Positions 1 to 6,332 of a DNA stretch of 8,864 bases are shown piece by piece. A program made the position numbers and the translations under genes. The notes beneath the pieces are model-generated. The model made no database searches, was not told the origin of the DNA, and saw only the letters and a list, made by a program, of their open reading frames with translations. Numbering within the stretch: the first letter of the stretch is position 1; each line of letters starts with the position of its first letter. The DNA is from Pseudomonadota bacterium (GTDB lineage Bacteria; Pseudomonadota; Gammaproteobacteria; Xanthomonadales; Xanthomonadaceae), in contig JAEWAG010000326.1 in NCBI GenBank assembly GCA_023391775.1, forward strand, positions 1-8,864, written 5' to 3'.

Positions 1-273
1 GCTGCACAGCAGGCCCAGGGAATCGCCGGCGCCCAGGCCGAAGGCCGCGTCCAGCGACTCGCTGCCGAAGCGCCAGGTCGAACCGGGCGCGCCCGGGCGG
101 TGGCCGCGGGCCGGCTCCAGCAACAGCAGGGCCTCGACCTTGCCGCTGCCCTGGTTGAGCACCGGCAGGACCGCTTTCTCCGAGGACTGCCCCCGCCCCT
201 GGGCGTGCGCGCCCGTGGCCGCGATCAGCGCGGACAGGGCGAGAGCCAGCAATGGCGAGTGGCGCAGGGACAT
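1..273 (-). CDS. Exported protein of unknown function, N-terminal 91 residues (3' part lies outside the window)
   Basis: The reading frame starts at ATG 273 and stays open to the left edge, so only residues 1-91 are visible. The N-terminus is a clear Sec signal peptide: a short basic n-region (MSLRH), a hydrophobic stretch at about residues 8-20, and an AHA-Q junction suggesting cleavage after residue 24. The mature part begins GRGQSSEKAVLPVLNQ and contains a short hydrophobic strand EALLLLEP followed by RFGSESLDAAFGLGAGDSLGLLC, rich in Gly, Ser and Leu. A periplasmic or outer-membrane location is inferred from the signal peptide. I do not recognise the family and assign no function. An AAGGAT Shine-Dalgarno lies just before the ATG, supporting this start. 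The gene follows hslO on the same strand after a 122-base gap that carries its own promoter candidate, so it is probably a separate transcription unit. Confidence 0.8.
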   Translation of the reverse strand, partial: MSLRHSPLLALALSALIAATGAHAQGRGQSSEKAVLPVLNQGSGKVEALLLLEPARGHRPGAPGSTWRFGSESLDAAFGLGAGDSLGLLCS

Positions 274-298
274 GGTGATCCTTCAGACATGCGGGCCC

Positions 299-314
299 CA
301 CGGGAGTTCCCGTG
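299..314. repeat. Palindrome (7-bp arms, 2-base centre) in the leader of the exported-protein gene
   Basis: Arms CACGGGA and TCCCGTG flank a GT centre and are perfectly complementary. The element sits between the predicted -10 box (329-334) and the start codon at 273. Relative to the inferred transcription start (about 322) it falls at roughly +8 to +23, a position where a dimeric repressor or an early mRNA hairpin could act. The symmetry is seen directly; a regulatory role is inference. Confidence 0.45.
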
Positions 315-328
315 CGGTCCGGACCTGC

Positions 329-357
329 ATCGTATGGGATTTACAAATGGTTAACAA
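329..357 (-). promoter_or_regulatory. Candidate sigma-70 promoter for the exported-protein gene
   Basis: On the minus strand a -35 like TTGTTA (352-357, 4/6 to TTGACA) is followed by a 17-base spacer and a -10 like TACGAT (329-334, 4/6 to TATAAT). The spacer is AT-rich against its GC-rich surroundings. This predicts transcription starting near 322 and a leader of about 49 bases ending in an AAGGAT Shine-Dalgarno. It is the best-formed two-box promoter in the window. Confidence 0.5.
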
Positions 358-362
358 GCGCG

Positions 363-379
363 GTTCCTCCCCCAGGAAC
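363..379 (-). terminator. Weak hairpin downstream of hslO
   Basis: GTTCCT and AGGAAC (6 bp) flank a five-C loop, 17 bases beyond the hslO stop codon. No T-run follows on the minus strand, so this is at best a weak or Rho-assisted terminator. It is listed because it is the only inverted repeat seen between the hslO stop and the downstream promoter. Confidence 0.25.
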
Positions 380-395
380 GGCCTGCCGGGCCTGC

Positions 396-1319
396 CTACT
401 GGAGACGGTCCGGCGCCGGGGCGTTGGGCGGTCCCGGCTCGGCGAACAATACCGCAATCGTGTCAAGAGGGAAGTGATATTCGCGGCTGCAGAACTCGCA
501 GCGCACCTCGACCTCGCCGGTCGCCTCCGCGGCCGCCCGGAACTCCTCCTCGCCCAGGCTGCGCAGCATGGCCTCCACCCGCTCGACCGAGCAGGAACAG
601 CCGAACGCCACCGCGTTCTCCTCCAGCAGTTCCGGCTGCTCCTCATGGAACAGGCGGTGGACCAGGGTGCGCGGCGCAGTGGCGAGCAGCTCGGCCTCGC
701 CCAGGGTCTCGAACAGGGCGCCGGCCCGGTTCCAGGCGTCGGCGTCACCTTCTTCGCCGGGCAACTTCTGCAGCATCAGCCCGGCGGCGGACTCTCCGTC
801 GGCGGCCAGCAGCATCCGCGTCGGCAGCTGCTCGGACTGGCGGAAGTAGTCCTGGAACGCCTCGGCGAGCGAGCTGGCACCGGCCAGTGCCACCAGGCTC
901 TGGTAGCGTTGCGGCTCGCGCGGGTCCAGGCCCGGGTTCTCCACGGTCACGGCCAGCAGGGCGTCCTCGCCCAGCTGGGCGGGCTCGCGCGGGGCGTCGG
1001 CCCCTTCCTCCAGGCGGACGATGCCGCGCACGGTGCCACCGGCGGTGGATTCGGCAAACAGCGAACGCAGCGGGCCATTGGCGCGCAGCTGGATCGACAG
1101 CCGCCCGTCGACCTTTACATGGCTGGTGAACAGACTGGCCGCGGCGACCGACTCGCCGAGCAGCGCGCGTGCACCAGGCGGGTAGTCGGCATGCGACAGC
1201 AGCTCGCGCCAGGCGCCGGTCAGGCGCACGTAGACGCCGCGGATGCCGGCTGCCGGCAGCAGGAAACGCCCGCGGCGGTCGCCGTCGTGGCTCTCGGGGG
1301 AGGCGGTGTGGGTATCCAT
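396..1319 (-). CDS. hslO: Hsp33 redox-activated holdase chaperone
   Basis: Hsp33 is a cytoplasmic chaperone that is inactive while four cysteines hold zinc; oxidation releases zinc, unfolds the linker and lets dimers bind unfolding clients. The sequence shows the defining C-terminal zinc centre, CSC (C241, C243) and CEFC (C274, C277), within the usual CxC...CxxC spacing. The N-terminal domain carries typical Hsp33 segments (GIRGVYVRLTGAW, RALLGE, LSIQLRANGPLRSLFAES), and the HRLFHEE helix lies just before the zinc region. At 307 residues it is slightly longer than the usual 290 or so, through a short polar N-terminus and a Pro/Ala-rich tail. The start chosen is ATG 1319; a GTG two codons upstream (1325) would add MP. 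Neither has a Shine-Dalgarno. A weak promoter ending 6 bases before the ATG suggests a leaderless mRNA. It is transcribed divergently from mtgA. Confidence 0.96.
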   Translation of the reverse strand: MDTHTASPESHDGDRRGRFLLPAAGIRGVYVRLTGAWRELLSHADYPPGARALLGESVAAASLFTSHVKVDGRLSIQLRANGPLRSLFAESTAGGTVRGIVRLEEGADAPREPAQLGEDALLAVTVENPGLDPREPQRYQSLVALAGASSLAEAFQDYFRQSEQLPTRMLLAADGESAAGLMLQKLPGEEGDADAWNRAGALFETLGEAELLATAPRTLVHRLFHEEQPELLEENAVAFGCSCSVERVEAMLRSLGEEEFRAAAEATGEVEVRCEFCSREYHFPLDTIAVLFAEPGPPNAPAPDRLQ

Positions 1320-1325
1320 CGGCAC

Positions 1326-1354
1326 AGAATGCGGGCGGTGGCGCGGGTTTCCAA
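1326..1354 (-). promoter_or_regulatory. Candidate promoter for hslO, possibly leaderless
   Basis: Minus-strand TTGGAA (1349-1354, 4/6 to the -35 consensus), a 17-base spacer, then CATTCT (1326-1331, 3/6 to the -10, keeping the key A2 and T6). Exactly 6 bases separate CATTCT from ATG 1319, so transcription would begin at or next to the A of the start codon. The boxes are weak individually; spacing is the main support. Confidence 0.3.
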
Positions 1355-1473
1355 GCGCCGCCGCTGAAGCCTCACGGCACAGCCGCTAACATCGCCGCGC
1401 CCGTTCATCCCGCGAGACCGCCGCCATCGCCGCTCCTGCCTCCTCCAGACGTCCCCGGACCCGCCGTCGCTGG

Positions 1474-2157
1474 TTGCGCATCCTGCTCCTGCTGCCGGTG
1501 CTGTTCGTCGTCGTCACCGCGCTGCAGGTGGCGGTGCTGCGCTTCGTCGACCCGCCGACCTCGGCCTTCATGCTCGCGCGCCAGGCCCAGGCGTGGGGCG
1601 AGGGCGAATGGGGCTACCGGGTGGCTTATGACTGGCGGGACATGGAGGCGATCGCCACCTCGCTGCCGATGTCGGTGATCGCGGCCGAGGACCAGAACTT
1701 CGCCCGCCACCCGGGTTTCGACCTGGACGCGATCGGCAAGGCGATGGACAACAACGCGCGCGGCGGCCGGGTGCGAGGCGGCAGCACGATCAGCCAGCAG
1801 GTGGCGAAGAACCTGTTCCTCTGGCAGGGACGCAGCTGGGTGCGCAAGGGCCTGGAGGCCTGGTACACGGTGCTGATCGAGGCGATGTGGCCCAAGCAGC
1901 GGATCCTTGAGGTGTACGTGAACATCGCCGAATTCGGCGACGGCATCTACGGCGCCCAGGCCGCGGCGAGGAGCTACTGGCGCAAGGACGCCGCGCGCCT
2001 GTCCGGTGCCGAGAGCGCGCGCCTGGCCGCGGTGCTGCCCGCGCCACGCCGCTACAGCGCCGTGCGCCCCGGGCCCTACGTGCAGCGCCGTGCGGCGTGG
2101 ATCCAGCGCCAGGTCCGCCAGCTTGGCGGTGCCGGCTACCTGCAGCAGCTGGACTGA
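1474..2157 (+). CDS. mtgA: Monofunctional biosynthetic peptidoglycan glycosyltransferase MtgA
   Basis: MtgA polymerises lipid II into glycan strands without a transpeptidase domain. It is anchored by one N-terminal helix with the catalytic domain in the periplasm. All glycosyltransferase 51 motifs are present (numbering from TTG 1474): helix at about residues 3-22; [14 protein letters not shown] (72-83) with catalytic Glu72; [16 protein letters not shown] (101-116); the RKGLEAW region with Glu146; and [11 protein letters not shown] (150-160), followed by [10 protein letters not shown]. The start is unusual. TTG 1474 is the only ATG/GTG/TTG after the in-frame TAA at 1387-1389, has no Shine-Dalgarno, and begins almost inside the helix. 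The frame upstream encodes a basic segment ([12 protein letters not shown]) like the cytoplasmic tail of homologues. An ATC at 1426 would give 243 residues, close to the family norm. A weak -10-like TAACAT lies at 1387-1392. The next gene follows on the same strand. Confidence 0.93.
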   Translation: MRILLLLPVLFVVVTALQVAVLRFVDPPTSAFMLARQAQAWGEGEWGYRVAYDWRDMEAIATSLPMSVIAAEDQNFARHPGFDLDAIGKAMDNNARGGRVRGGSTISQQVAKNLFLWQGRSWVRKGLEAWYTVLIEAMWPKQRILEVYVNIAEFGDGIYGAQAAARSYWRKDAARLSGAESARLAAVLPAPRRYSAVRPGPYVQRRAAWIQRQVRQLGGAGYLQQLD

Positions 2158-2181
2158 GCCGATGCCCGCTGACGCTGCCTG

Positions 2182-2187
2182 TACGAT
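2182..2187 (+). promoter_or_regulatory. -10-like hexamer immediately before the glycosyltransferase start
   Basis: TACGAT (4/6 to TATAAT) ends 7 bases before ATG 2195 and has no recognisable -35. If used, it would give a leaderless glycosyltransferase transcript independent of mtgA. It shares an identical 11-base stretch (TACGATGCAGG) with the minus-strand -10 region at 324-334. Confidence 0.25.
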
Positions 2188-2194
2188 GCAGGCC

Positions 2195-3220
2195 ATGGAG
2201 GGACACGCGCAGGAAAGGCTGACGGTGGTGGTGGCGTGCTTCAACGAGGCCGCCTCCCTGCCCATGCTGCATCCGCGCCTGCGCCGGGTCCTCGATGCGC
2301 TGGAGGGTATCCGCACACAGGTGCTGTACGTGGACGACGGCAGCCGCGATTCCACCTGGGAGTGCCTGCGCCAGATCGCCGCGGCCGATCCGGATGTCGC
2401 CCTGCTGCGGCTGTCGCGCAACTTCGGCAAGGAAGTCGCGCTGACCGCCGGCCTGGACCAGGTGCACGAGGGGGCGGCGATGATCCTCGATGCCGACGGC
2501 CAGGACCCGCCGGAGCTGATTCCCGAATTCGTCGCGCGCTGGCGCGAGGGCTATGACGACGTCTACGGCACGCGCGTGGCGCGCGAAGGCGACAGCTGGC
2601 TGCGGCGCAGCACCGCGGCGGTGTTCTACCGGGTGATCGGGCGGCTCTCGCACACCCCGGTGCCGGCCGACACCGGCGACTACCGCCTGTTGTCGCCGCG
2701 CGTGCTGTTCGCATTGCGGCAGATGCGCGAGCGCCACCGCTTCATGAAAGGCCTGTTCGGCTGGGTCGGCTTCCGCCGCATCGCCCTGCCGTACCGGCGC
2801 CGGCCGCGCATGGCCGGGCACAGCAACTTCGGCCTGTGGCGGCTGTGGAACTTCGCCCTGGAGGGCATCACCAGCTTTTCCACCGCGCCGTTGCGCATCG
2901 CCACCTACCTGGGGCTGCTCACCGCGCTGGTGGCCTTCTTCGCCGGCATCGCGATCGTGGCCAAGACCCTGATGTGGGGCGACAGCGTGGCGGGCTGGCC
3001 GACGATGATGGTGGTGATCCTGTTCCTCGGCGGCGTGCAGCTGATCGCGCTGGGCACCATCGGCGAGTACCTGGGCCGCCTGTACGAGGAGGCCAAGCAG
3101 CGGCCGCTGTACCTGGTGGACACCTGGCAGGCGCCATCGGGGGTATCCTCGGGCACACATCCTGCCGAAGGAGTCGCGCATGCGCACGGTACGCCAGCTG
3201 CTGGCGGAGAAGCCGGCTGA
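2195..3220 (+). CDS. Family 2 glycosyltransferase, DPM-synthase/ArnC/GtrB type, with two C-terminal membrane helices
   Basis: A GT-A fold transferase of the class that moves a nucleotide-linked sugar onto a polyprenyl-phosphate carrier on the cytoplasmic face of the inner membrane. Visible motifs (numbering from ATG 2195): VVVACFNEAASL (11-22), VDDGSRDST (47-54), LSRNFGKEVALTAGL (73-87), DADGQDPPE (99-107, the metal-binding Asp motif), DTGDYRLL (159-166) and RPRMAGHSNFG (203-213). Two membrane helices follow at about 234-256 and 268-290, then IGEYLGRLYEEAKQRPLYLV, the usual end of the family. A low-complexity tail of about 29 residues follows and overlaps the next gene by 41 bases. Donor sugar and acceptor cannot be told from sequence. 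Alternative starts are ATG 2162 (4 bases after the mtgA stop) and 2186; 2195 is preferred because the domain begins 9 residues later. Probably co-transcribed with mtgA, possibly with its own promoter at 2182. Confidence 0.92.
   Translation: MEGHAQERLTVVVACFNEAASLPMLHPRLRRVLDALEGIRTQVLYVDDGSRDSTWECLRQIAAADPDVALLRLSRNFGKEVALTAGLDQVHEGAAMILDADGQDPPELIPEFVARWREGYDDVYGTRVAREGDSWLRRSTAAVFYRVIGRLSHTPVPADTGDYRLLSPRVLFALRQMRERHRFMKGLFGWVGFRRIALPYRRRPRMAGHSNFGLWRLWNFALEGITSFSTAPLRIATYLGLLTALVAFFAGIAIVAKTLMWGDSVAGWPTMMVVILFLGGVQLIALGTIGEYLGRLYEEAKQRPLYLVDTWQAPSGVSSGTHPAEGVAHAHGTPAAGGEAG
3167..3173 (+). promoter_or_regulatory. Strong Shine-Dalgarno of the CBS-domain gene
   Basis: GAAGGAG lies 6 bases before ATG 3180, inside the 3' end of the glycosyltransferase frame. 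It fixes the start of the CBS gene and is the clearest ribosome-binding site in the window, contrasting with neighbouring genes that have none. Confidence 0.8.
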
Positions 3221-3608
3221 GGTATTCGCGGTAGGGCCTGGGGCCCCGGTGATCGAGGCGGTCCGGCTGATGGCCGGCGAGTCGATCGGTGCGGTGCTGG
3301 TGATGGACGGCACTCGCCTGGCGGGGATCCTTTCCGAGCGTGACTACGCGCGCAAGATCGTGCTGCAGGGCCGCTCCTCGGCCGACACGCCGGTCAGCGC
3401 GATCATGACACCCGAAGTCGTCACGGTGTCGCCGGAACATAGCGTGGAAGCATGCATGGAGCTGATGACTGCCGGCCGCTTCCGCCACCTGCCGGTGGTC
3501 GAGGACGGCCGGGTGGTCGGCGTCGTGTCGATCGGCGACCTGGTCAAGGCGGTGATCCAGGCGCAGCAGCACGAGCTGGAGCAGCTGCACGGCTACATCG
3601 CCGGCTGA
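3180..3608 (+). CDS. Stand-alone two-CBS-domain protein
   Basis: The 142-residue protein is essentially a tandem pair of CBS domains (about residues 7-62 and 74-130), which fold together as a Bateman module. Typical CBS features are EAVRLMAGESIGAVLVMDGTRLAGILSERDYARKI in the first and SVEACMELMTAGRFRHLPVVEDGRVVGVVSIGDLVKAVI in the second. A short helical tail (QAQQHELEQLHGYIAG) ends the protein. No enzymatic or DNA-binding domain is attached. Family knowledge says such modules bind adenosine nucleotides (AMP, ATP, SAM) and regulate partners; the partner here is unknown. It starts 41 bases before the glycosyltransferase stop, has a strong ribosome-binding site and is the last gene of the plus-strand cluster. 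Its stop is 2 bases from the stop of the convergent AsmA-family gene, leaving no room for a terminator. Confidence 0.93.
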   Translation: MRTVRQLLAEKPAEVFAVGPGAPVIEAVRLMAGESIGAVLVMDGTRLAGILSERDYARKIVLQGRSSADTPVSAIMTPEVVTVSPEHSVEACMELMTAGRFRHLPVVEDGRVVGVVSIGDLVKAVIQAQQHELEQLHGYIAG

Positions 3609-3610
3609 GT

Positions 3611-5587
3611 TCAGCGGGCGTACTTGCCCCCGCAGTCGCTGTCCTCGCCGGGGCCGGTCTCGATCGTGGCCAGCAGTGCCGCCGGCGGGGTGATGCTGCC
3701 AAGCGCCAGGGCGATCACGCCGCGCAGGCCCAGTGCGGCCATGTCCGGGCGGAACGAGGGATCCTTGAAGCTGCCGCCGATGCGCAGCGGCGAACGCAGG
3801 GCCAGGATGCTGCGGTCCTTGGGCCGCGGGCGCAGCAGCAGGTCAAGCTGCTCCTCGCGCAGGCTGATGCTGCCTTCGCCGACCACCAGGGTGTCGCTGC
3901 TGTCGAAGGCCAGCGCACGCGAGGTCATCACCCCGTTCTCCACGCCGAAGTCGGCGAAGGCGCAGCGGATCGGCACCTGCCGGTCCTCGGTAAGCAGGAA
4001 TTTCAGGGCCTCGGCGATGTCCAGGCCGGCCAGTTCCATGATCAGGTTGCTGATCCGGCCGCGGCCCATGCCTACGGCCACTTCGCCGTCGGCCGTGCCC
4101 AGCAGCGCGGCCACCGAATTGCCGGTGCCCTTGAGCCGGATCTGTCCGCCGATGCGGCCGGCCGCACCCTGGGCCAGCTCGGCCTTGGCGAACAGACGCG
4201 GCAGTTCCAGCCCGCGCAGGCTGATCTGCGCCTCGGTGCGGATCGGCTCGGCGCGCGCGTTCATGCGGATGTCCGAACGGATGTCGCCGCCGGCCACGCC
4301 GAAGTTGAGCGGCTGCAGCCGCAGCAGGCCGCGCTCCAGCACCAGGTGCGCATCCATGTCCTCGATCATCGGCAGCGCGGGCGAGCGGATCGCCTGCGCG
4401 CGCCAGCGCACGTCCGCGTCCATCGCGTTGAGCTTGGCGAGGTTGTAGGGCCGGTCCGGCAGCATCCGCGGGCTGGCCGCGCGCCGCGCCGCTTCGGCCT
4501 CCTGGGCCTGGTTCGCGGTTTCGTCGCCATCGGTATCCGGCGGCGCGCCGAGGAAGCCGGCCAGGTCGTCGAAGTCCAGCCTCCGCGACAGCAGGCGCGC
4601 GGTGAACATCGGCCGTTCGCCGCTGACGTCCACCTGCACGTCCCCGGACAGGTCGCTGTCGCCGACCTCGCCCTTGAAGCCTTCGTAGCGCCACAGGTCG
4701 CCGTTGCGCAGCAGGCGTCCATCCAGCGCGTAGGGCGGCGAGGGCGGAAGGGCCAGGCCAAGCAGCGGATACAGCTCTTCCAGGTCCTGCCCGGAGAGCT
4801 TCATGCGCAAGTCGAAGGTCCGGAAGCGGAACGGATTGGTGAGCGTGCCGGAGGCGCTGGCGCGCGTGCTGCCGGCGCGCGCGTCCAGGTCGATGCGGTA
4901 CGGCGTCGCGGTGTCGGCCAGGGCCAGGGGCGAGGCGGCCTGTCCCTGCAGCCTGAATGCCGCGCCGCGCCAGTGCCCCTTGCCGGCGACCGCGACCGGA
5001 GCAGCGGCGCGGTCCGCGCCTTCGATGCTGGAGAGGCTGATGTCGATGTCGGTGCGTTCGGCCGCGTCGGTGAAGCGCAGCCGGCCGTCCTGGATCCAGA
5101 GCCGCTCCAGGCGCCAGCGCGGGTCGGCGTCGGGGTCGTCCTCGCCGCCACCGATGTCCCAGTTGCCGCCCTCCCCGTCGGGGTGGGTTTCCAGCCAGAT
5201 GTCCGGGCCGGTCGCGCGCACTTCCTTCATGCGCAGGCGGAGGGCCAGCAGCGGCCATGGGGCGATGTCGATCTCGACCCGTTCCGCCGCGCCCATGCGC
5301 GCCTGCTTCGACCACTCGGCGTTGGACAGGGTCAGTCCGTCGGCCGAGACGGTGATGGTGCGGCCCAGGTCGACATCCAGGTCGCCGGCGATCCGGAACT
5401 CGCGCCCGGTCGCCGAACTGACCGCCCGCTCCAGCGGGCCCTTGAACCAGTTCCAGTCGAACAGGATCCACAGCACCACGATCGTCAGGGCCAGGACGGA
5501 CAGCACGATCCCCTGCCGCCGCGAGGGGCGGGACGGCCGCCAGCGGCGCAGGCCCTGCAGGCGTGAGCGGAACGTGGTTGCTTCCAT
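3611..5587 (-). CDS. AsmA-family inner-membrane/periplasmic protein (YhjG-like)
   Basis: A 658-residue protein with a basic cytoplasmic N-terminus (RSRLQGLRRWRPSRPSRRQG), one membrane helix at about residues 26-43, and a long periplasmic part. The AsmA N-terminal signature follows the helix: NWFKGPLERAVSSATGREFRIAGDLDVDLG, then LTLSNAEWSKQ. An acidic, Ala-rich linker (about 355-382) separates the first half from a C-terminal region with the repeating beta-strand pattern of the family, ending in LRIGGSFKDPSFRPDM and a Cys-containing ETGPGEDSDCG terminus as in YhjG-type members. AsmA relatives (TamB, YhdP, AsmA) are implicated in moving phospholipids between membranes or in outer-membrane homeostasis; the exact role here is unknown. 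ATG 5587 has no Shine-Dalgarno. A -10-like GATACT sits 6 bases upstream and a two-tier hairpin fills the spacer to trhA. It lies downstream of trhA on the same strand. Confidence 0.92.
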   Translation of the reverse strand: MEATTFRSRLQGLRRWRPSRPSRRQGIVLSVLALTIVVLWILFDWNWFKGPLERAVSSATGREFRIAGDLDVDLGRTITVSADGLTLSNAEWSKQARMGAAERVEIDIAPWPLLALRLRMKEVRATGPDIWLETHPDGEGGNWDIGGGEDDPDADPRWRLERLWIQDGRLRFTDAAERTDIDISLSSIEGADRAAAPVAVAGKGHWRGAAFRLQGQAASPLALADTATPYRIDLDARAGSTRASASGTLTNPFRFRTFDLRMKLSGQDLEELYPLLGLALPPSPPYALDGRLLRNGDLWRYEGFKGEVGDSDLSGDVQVDVSGERPMFTARLLSRRLDFDDLAGFLGAPPDTDGDETANQAQEAEAARRAASPRMLPDRPYNLAKLNAMDADVRWRAQAIRSPALPMIEDMDAHLVLERGLLRLQPLNFGVAGGDIRSDIRMNARAEPIRTEAQISLRGLELPRLFAKAELAQGAAGRIGGQIRLKGTGNSVAALLGTADGEVAVGMGRGRISNLIMELAGLDIAEALKFLLTEDRQVPIRCAFADFGVENGVMTSRALAFDSSDTLVVGEGSISLREEQLDLLLRPRPKDRSILALRSPLRIGGSFKDPSFRPDMAALGLRGVIALALGSITPPAALLATIETGPGEDSDCGGKYAR

Positions 5588-5632
5588 GCGGCCAGTATCG
5601 GCAGCGCCCGTGCAGGGCGCGCGAATGGCCGC
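5588..5632 (-). repeat. Two-tier hairpin filling the trhA to asmA-like spacer
   Basis: The outer arms GCGGCCA (5588-5594) and TGGCCGC (5626-5632) are a perfect 7-bp inverted repeat. Nested inside is a 6-bp stem, GCGCCC (5604-5609) with GGGCGC (5615-5620), and a 5-base loop. On the minus-strand RNA the last base of the 3' outer arm directly precedes the AUG at 5587. No T-run follows, so it is not a classical intrinsic terminator. A -10-like GATACT (5594-5599) overlaps the 3' arm. The pairing is seen; any regulatory effect is inferred. Confidence 0.5.
5594..5599 (-). promoter_or_regulatory. -10-like hexamer before the asmA-like start
   Basis: Minus-strand GATACT (4/6 to TATAAT) lies exactly 6 bases before ATG 5587, which would place the transcript start at the start codon. 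No convincing -35 is present at 16-18 bases. Confidence 0.3.
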
Positions 5633-5638
5633 GCCGGA

Positions 5639-6325
5639 TCAGGCGCCGTGCATGCGCGGTCCCACCACGTGGGAGCCGACCGCCACGAAGTGGCAGACGC
5701 TGCCGGCGATCACGAACAGGTGCCAGATCGCGTGCGAATAGCGGATCGACTCGCGGTGGTAGAACACCGTGCCCAGCGTATAGGCCAGGCCGCCGGCGAG
5801 CAGCCAGCCCAGGGTCCAGGTGTCCACCGAGGACAGCAGCGGCTTGAACGCCACCACTACCAGCCAGCCAATGGCGATGTAGATGGCGGTGGACAGGCGC
5901 TTGAAGCGGCCGGTGTAGAACAGCTTGAACACCACGCCGGCCACGGCCAGGGTCCAGATCGCCGCGAACAGGCTCCAGCCCCAGGTGCCGCGCAGGCCGA
6001 CCAGGGTGAACGGGGTATAGGTGCCGGCGATCAGCAGGTAGATCGCGCAGTGGTCGAACACCTTCAGCCGGCCCTTGGCCACCGGGTGCTGGATGGCGTG
6101 GTACAGGGTGGAGGCGGTATAGAGCAGCAGCAGGGCCACGCCGAACACGATCGCGCCGGCCAGCTGCCAGCCGTCCCCGTAGATCGCCGCCAGGGTGATG
6201 AGCACCGCGCCCCCCGCAAGGGCGGCCGCGGCGCCGAGGCCATGGGTCAGTGCGTTGGCGATTTCGTCGCGCAGCGGGTGCGCGGCACCTTCGGGTGCGG
6301 ATGCATGTGAGGGGGCGTCCGGCAT
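5639..6325 (-). CDS. trhA: TrhA / hemolysin III family membrane protein (AdipoR-like, seven helices)
   Basis: A 228-residue polytopic membrane protein of the PAQR/hemolysin III superfamily, at the usual length for the bacterial members. The family's metal-site motifs are intact: STLYHAIQH (H76), FDHCAIYLLIAGTYTPF (D91) and HAIWHLFVIAGSVCHF (H198, H202), in the arrangement that holds zinc in AdipoR relatives. Seven hydrophobic segments lie at about residues 31-50, 54-74, 90-109, 114-134, 145-162, 169-187 and 199-219. Bacterial TrhA has been linked to membrane fluidity and energy homeostasis; the old hemolysin name does not establish cytolytic activity. The start ATG 6325 gives MPDAPSHASAPEG before the conserved RDEIANALTHGLG segment. 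It has no Shine-Dalgarno, and a weak promoter ends 7 bases upstream. The frame is open far upstream through prfC, but that part is a shadow of prfC. Confidence 0.93.
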   Translation of the reverse strand: MPDAPSHASAPEGAAHPLRDEIANALTHGLGAAAALAGGAVLITLAAIYGDGWQLAGAIVFGVALLLLYTASTLYHAIQHPVAKGRLKVFDHCAIYLLIAGTYTPFTLVGLRGTWGWSLFAAIWTLAVAGVVFKLFYTGRFKRLSTAIYIAIGWLVVVAFKPLLSSVDTWTLGWLLAGGLAYTLGTVFYHRESIRYSHAIWHLFVIAGSVCHFVAVGSHVVGPRMHGA

Positions 6326-6332
6326 GGCGCGC

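Noticed and set aside
140..1367. Plus-strand frames opposite the exported-protein gene and hslO
   Set aside because: Composition is Arg/Pro or Arg/Gln dominated, and they cross the minus-strand promoter, the intergenic region and the hslO start; a GC-driven shadow.
2006..2194. Upstream extension of the glycosyltransferase frame into mtgA
   Set aside because: The extra residues read as mtgA in another frame (Arg/Cys/Pro rich). The family domain begins just after ATG 2195.
1790..3313. Minus-strand frame of about 507 codons across mtgA and the glycosyltransferase
   Set aside because: It is antisense to two well-supported genes, with His/Arg/Ala-biased composition and no recognisable domain.
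3452..5566. Plus-strand open frame of about 704 codons opposite the asmA-like gene
   Set aside because: It is antisense to a clear AsmA-family protein, overlaps the CBS gene, and has an Arg/Gln/Ala/Gly-rich composition with no recognisable domain. Long stop-free antisense frames are expected at this GC content.
5639..6325. Reading the hemolysin III homologue as a virulence hemolysin
   Set aside because: The protein is a PAQR/TrhA membrane protein with a metal-site motif. The family name is historical and the sequence gives no evidence of cytolytic function.
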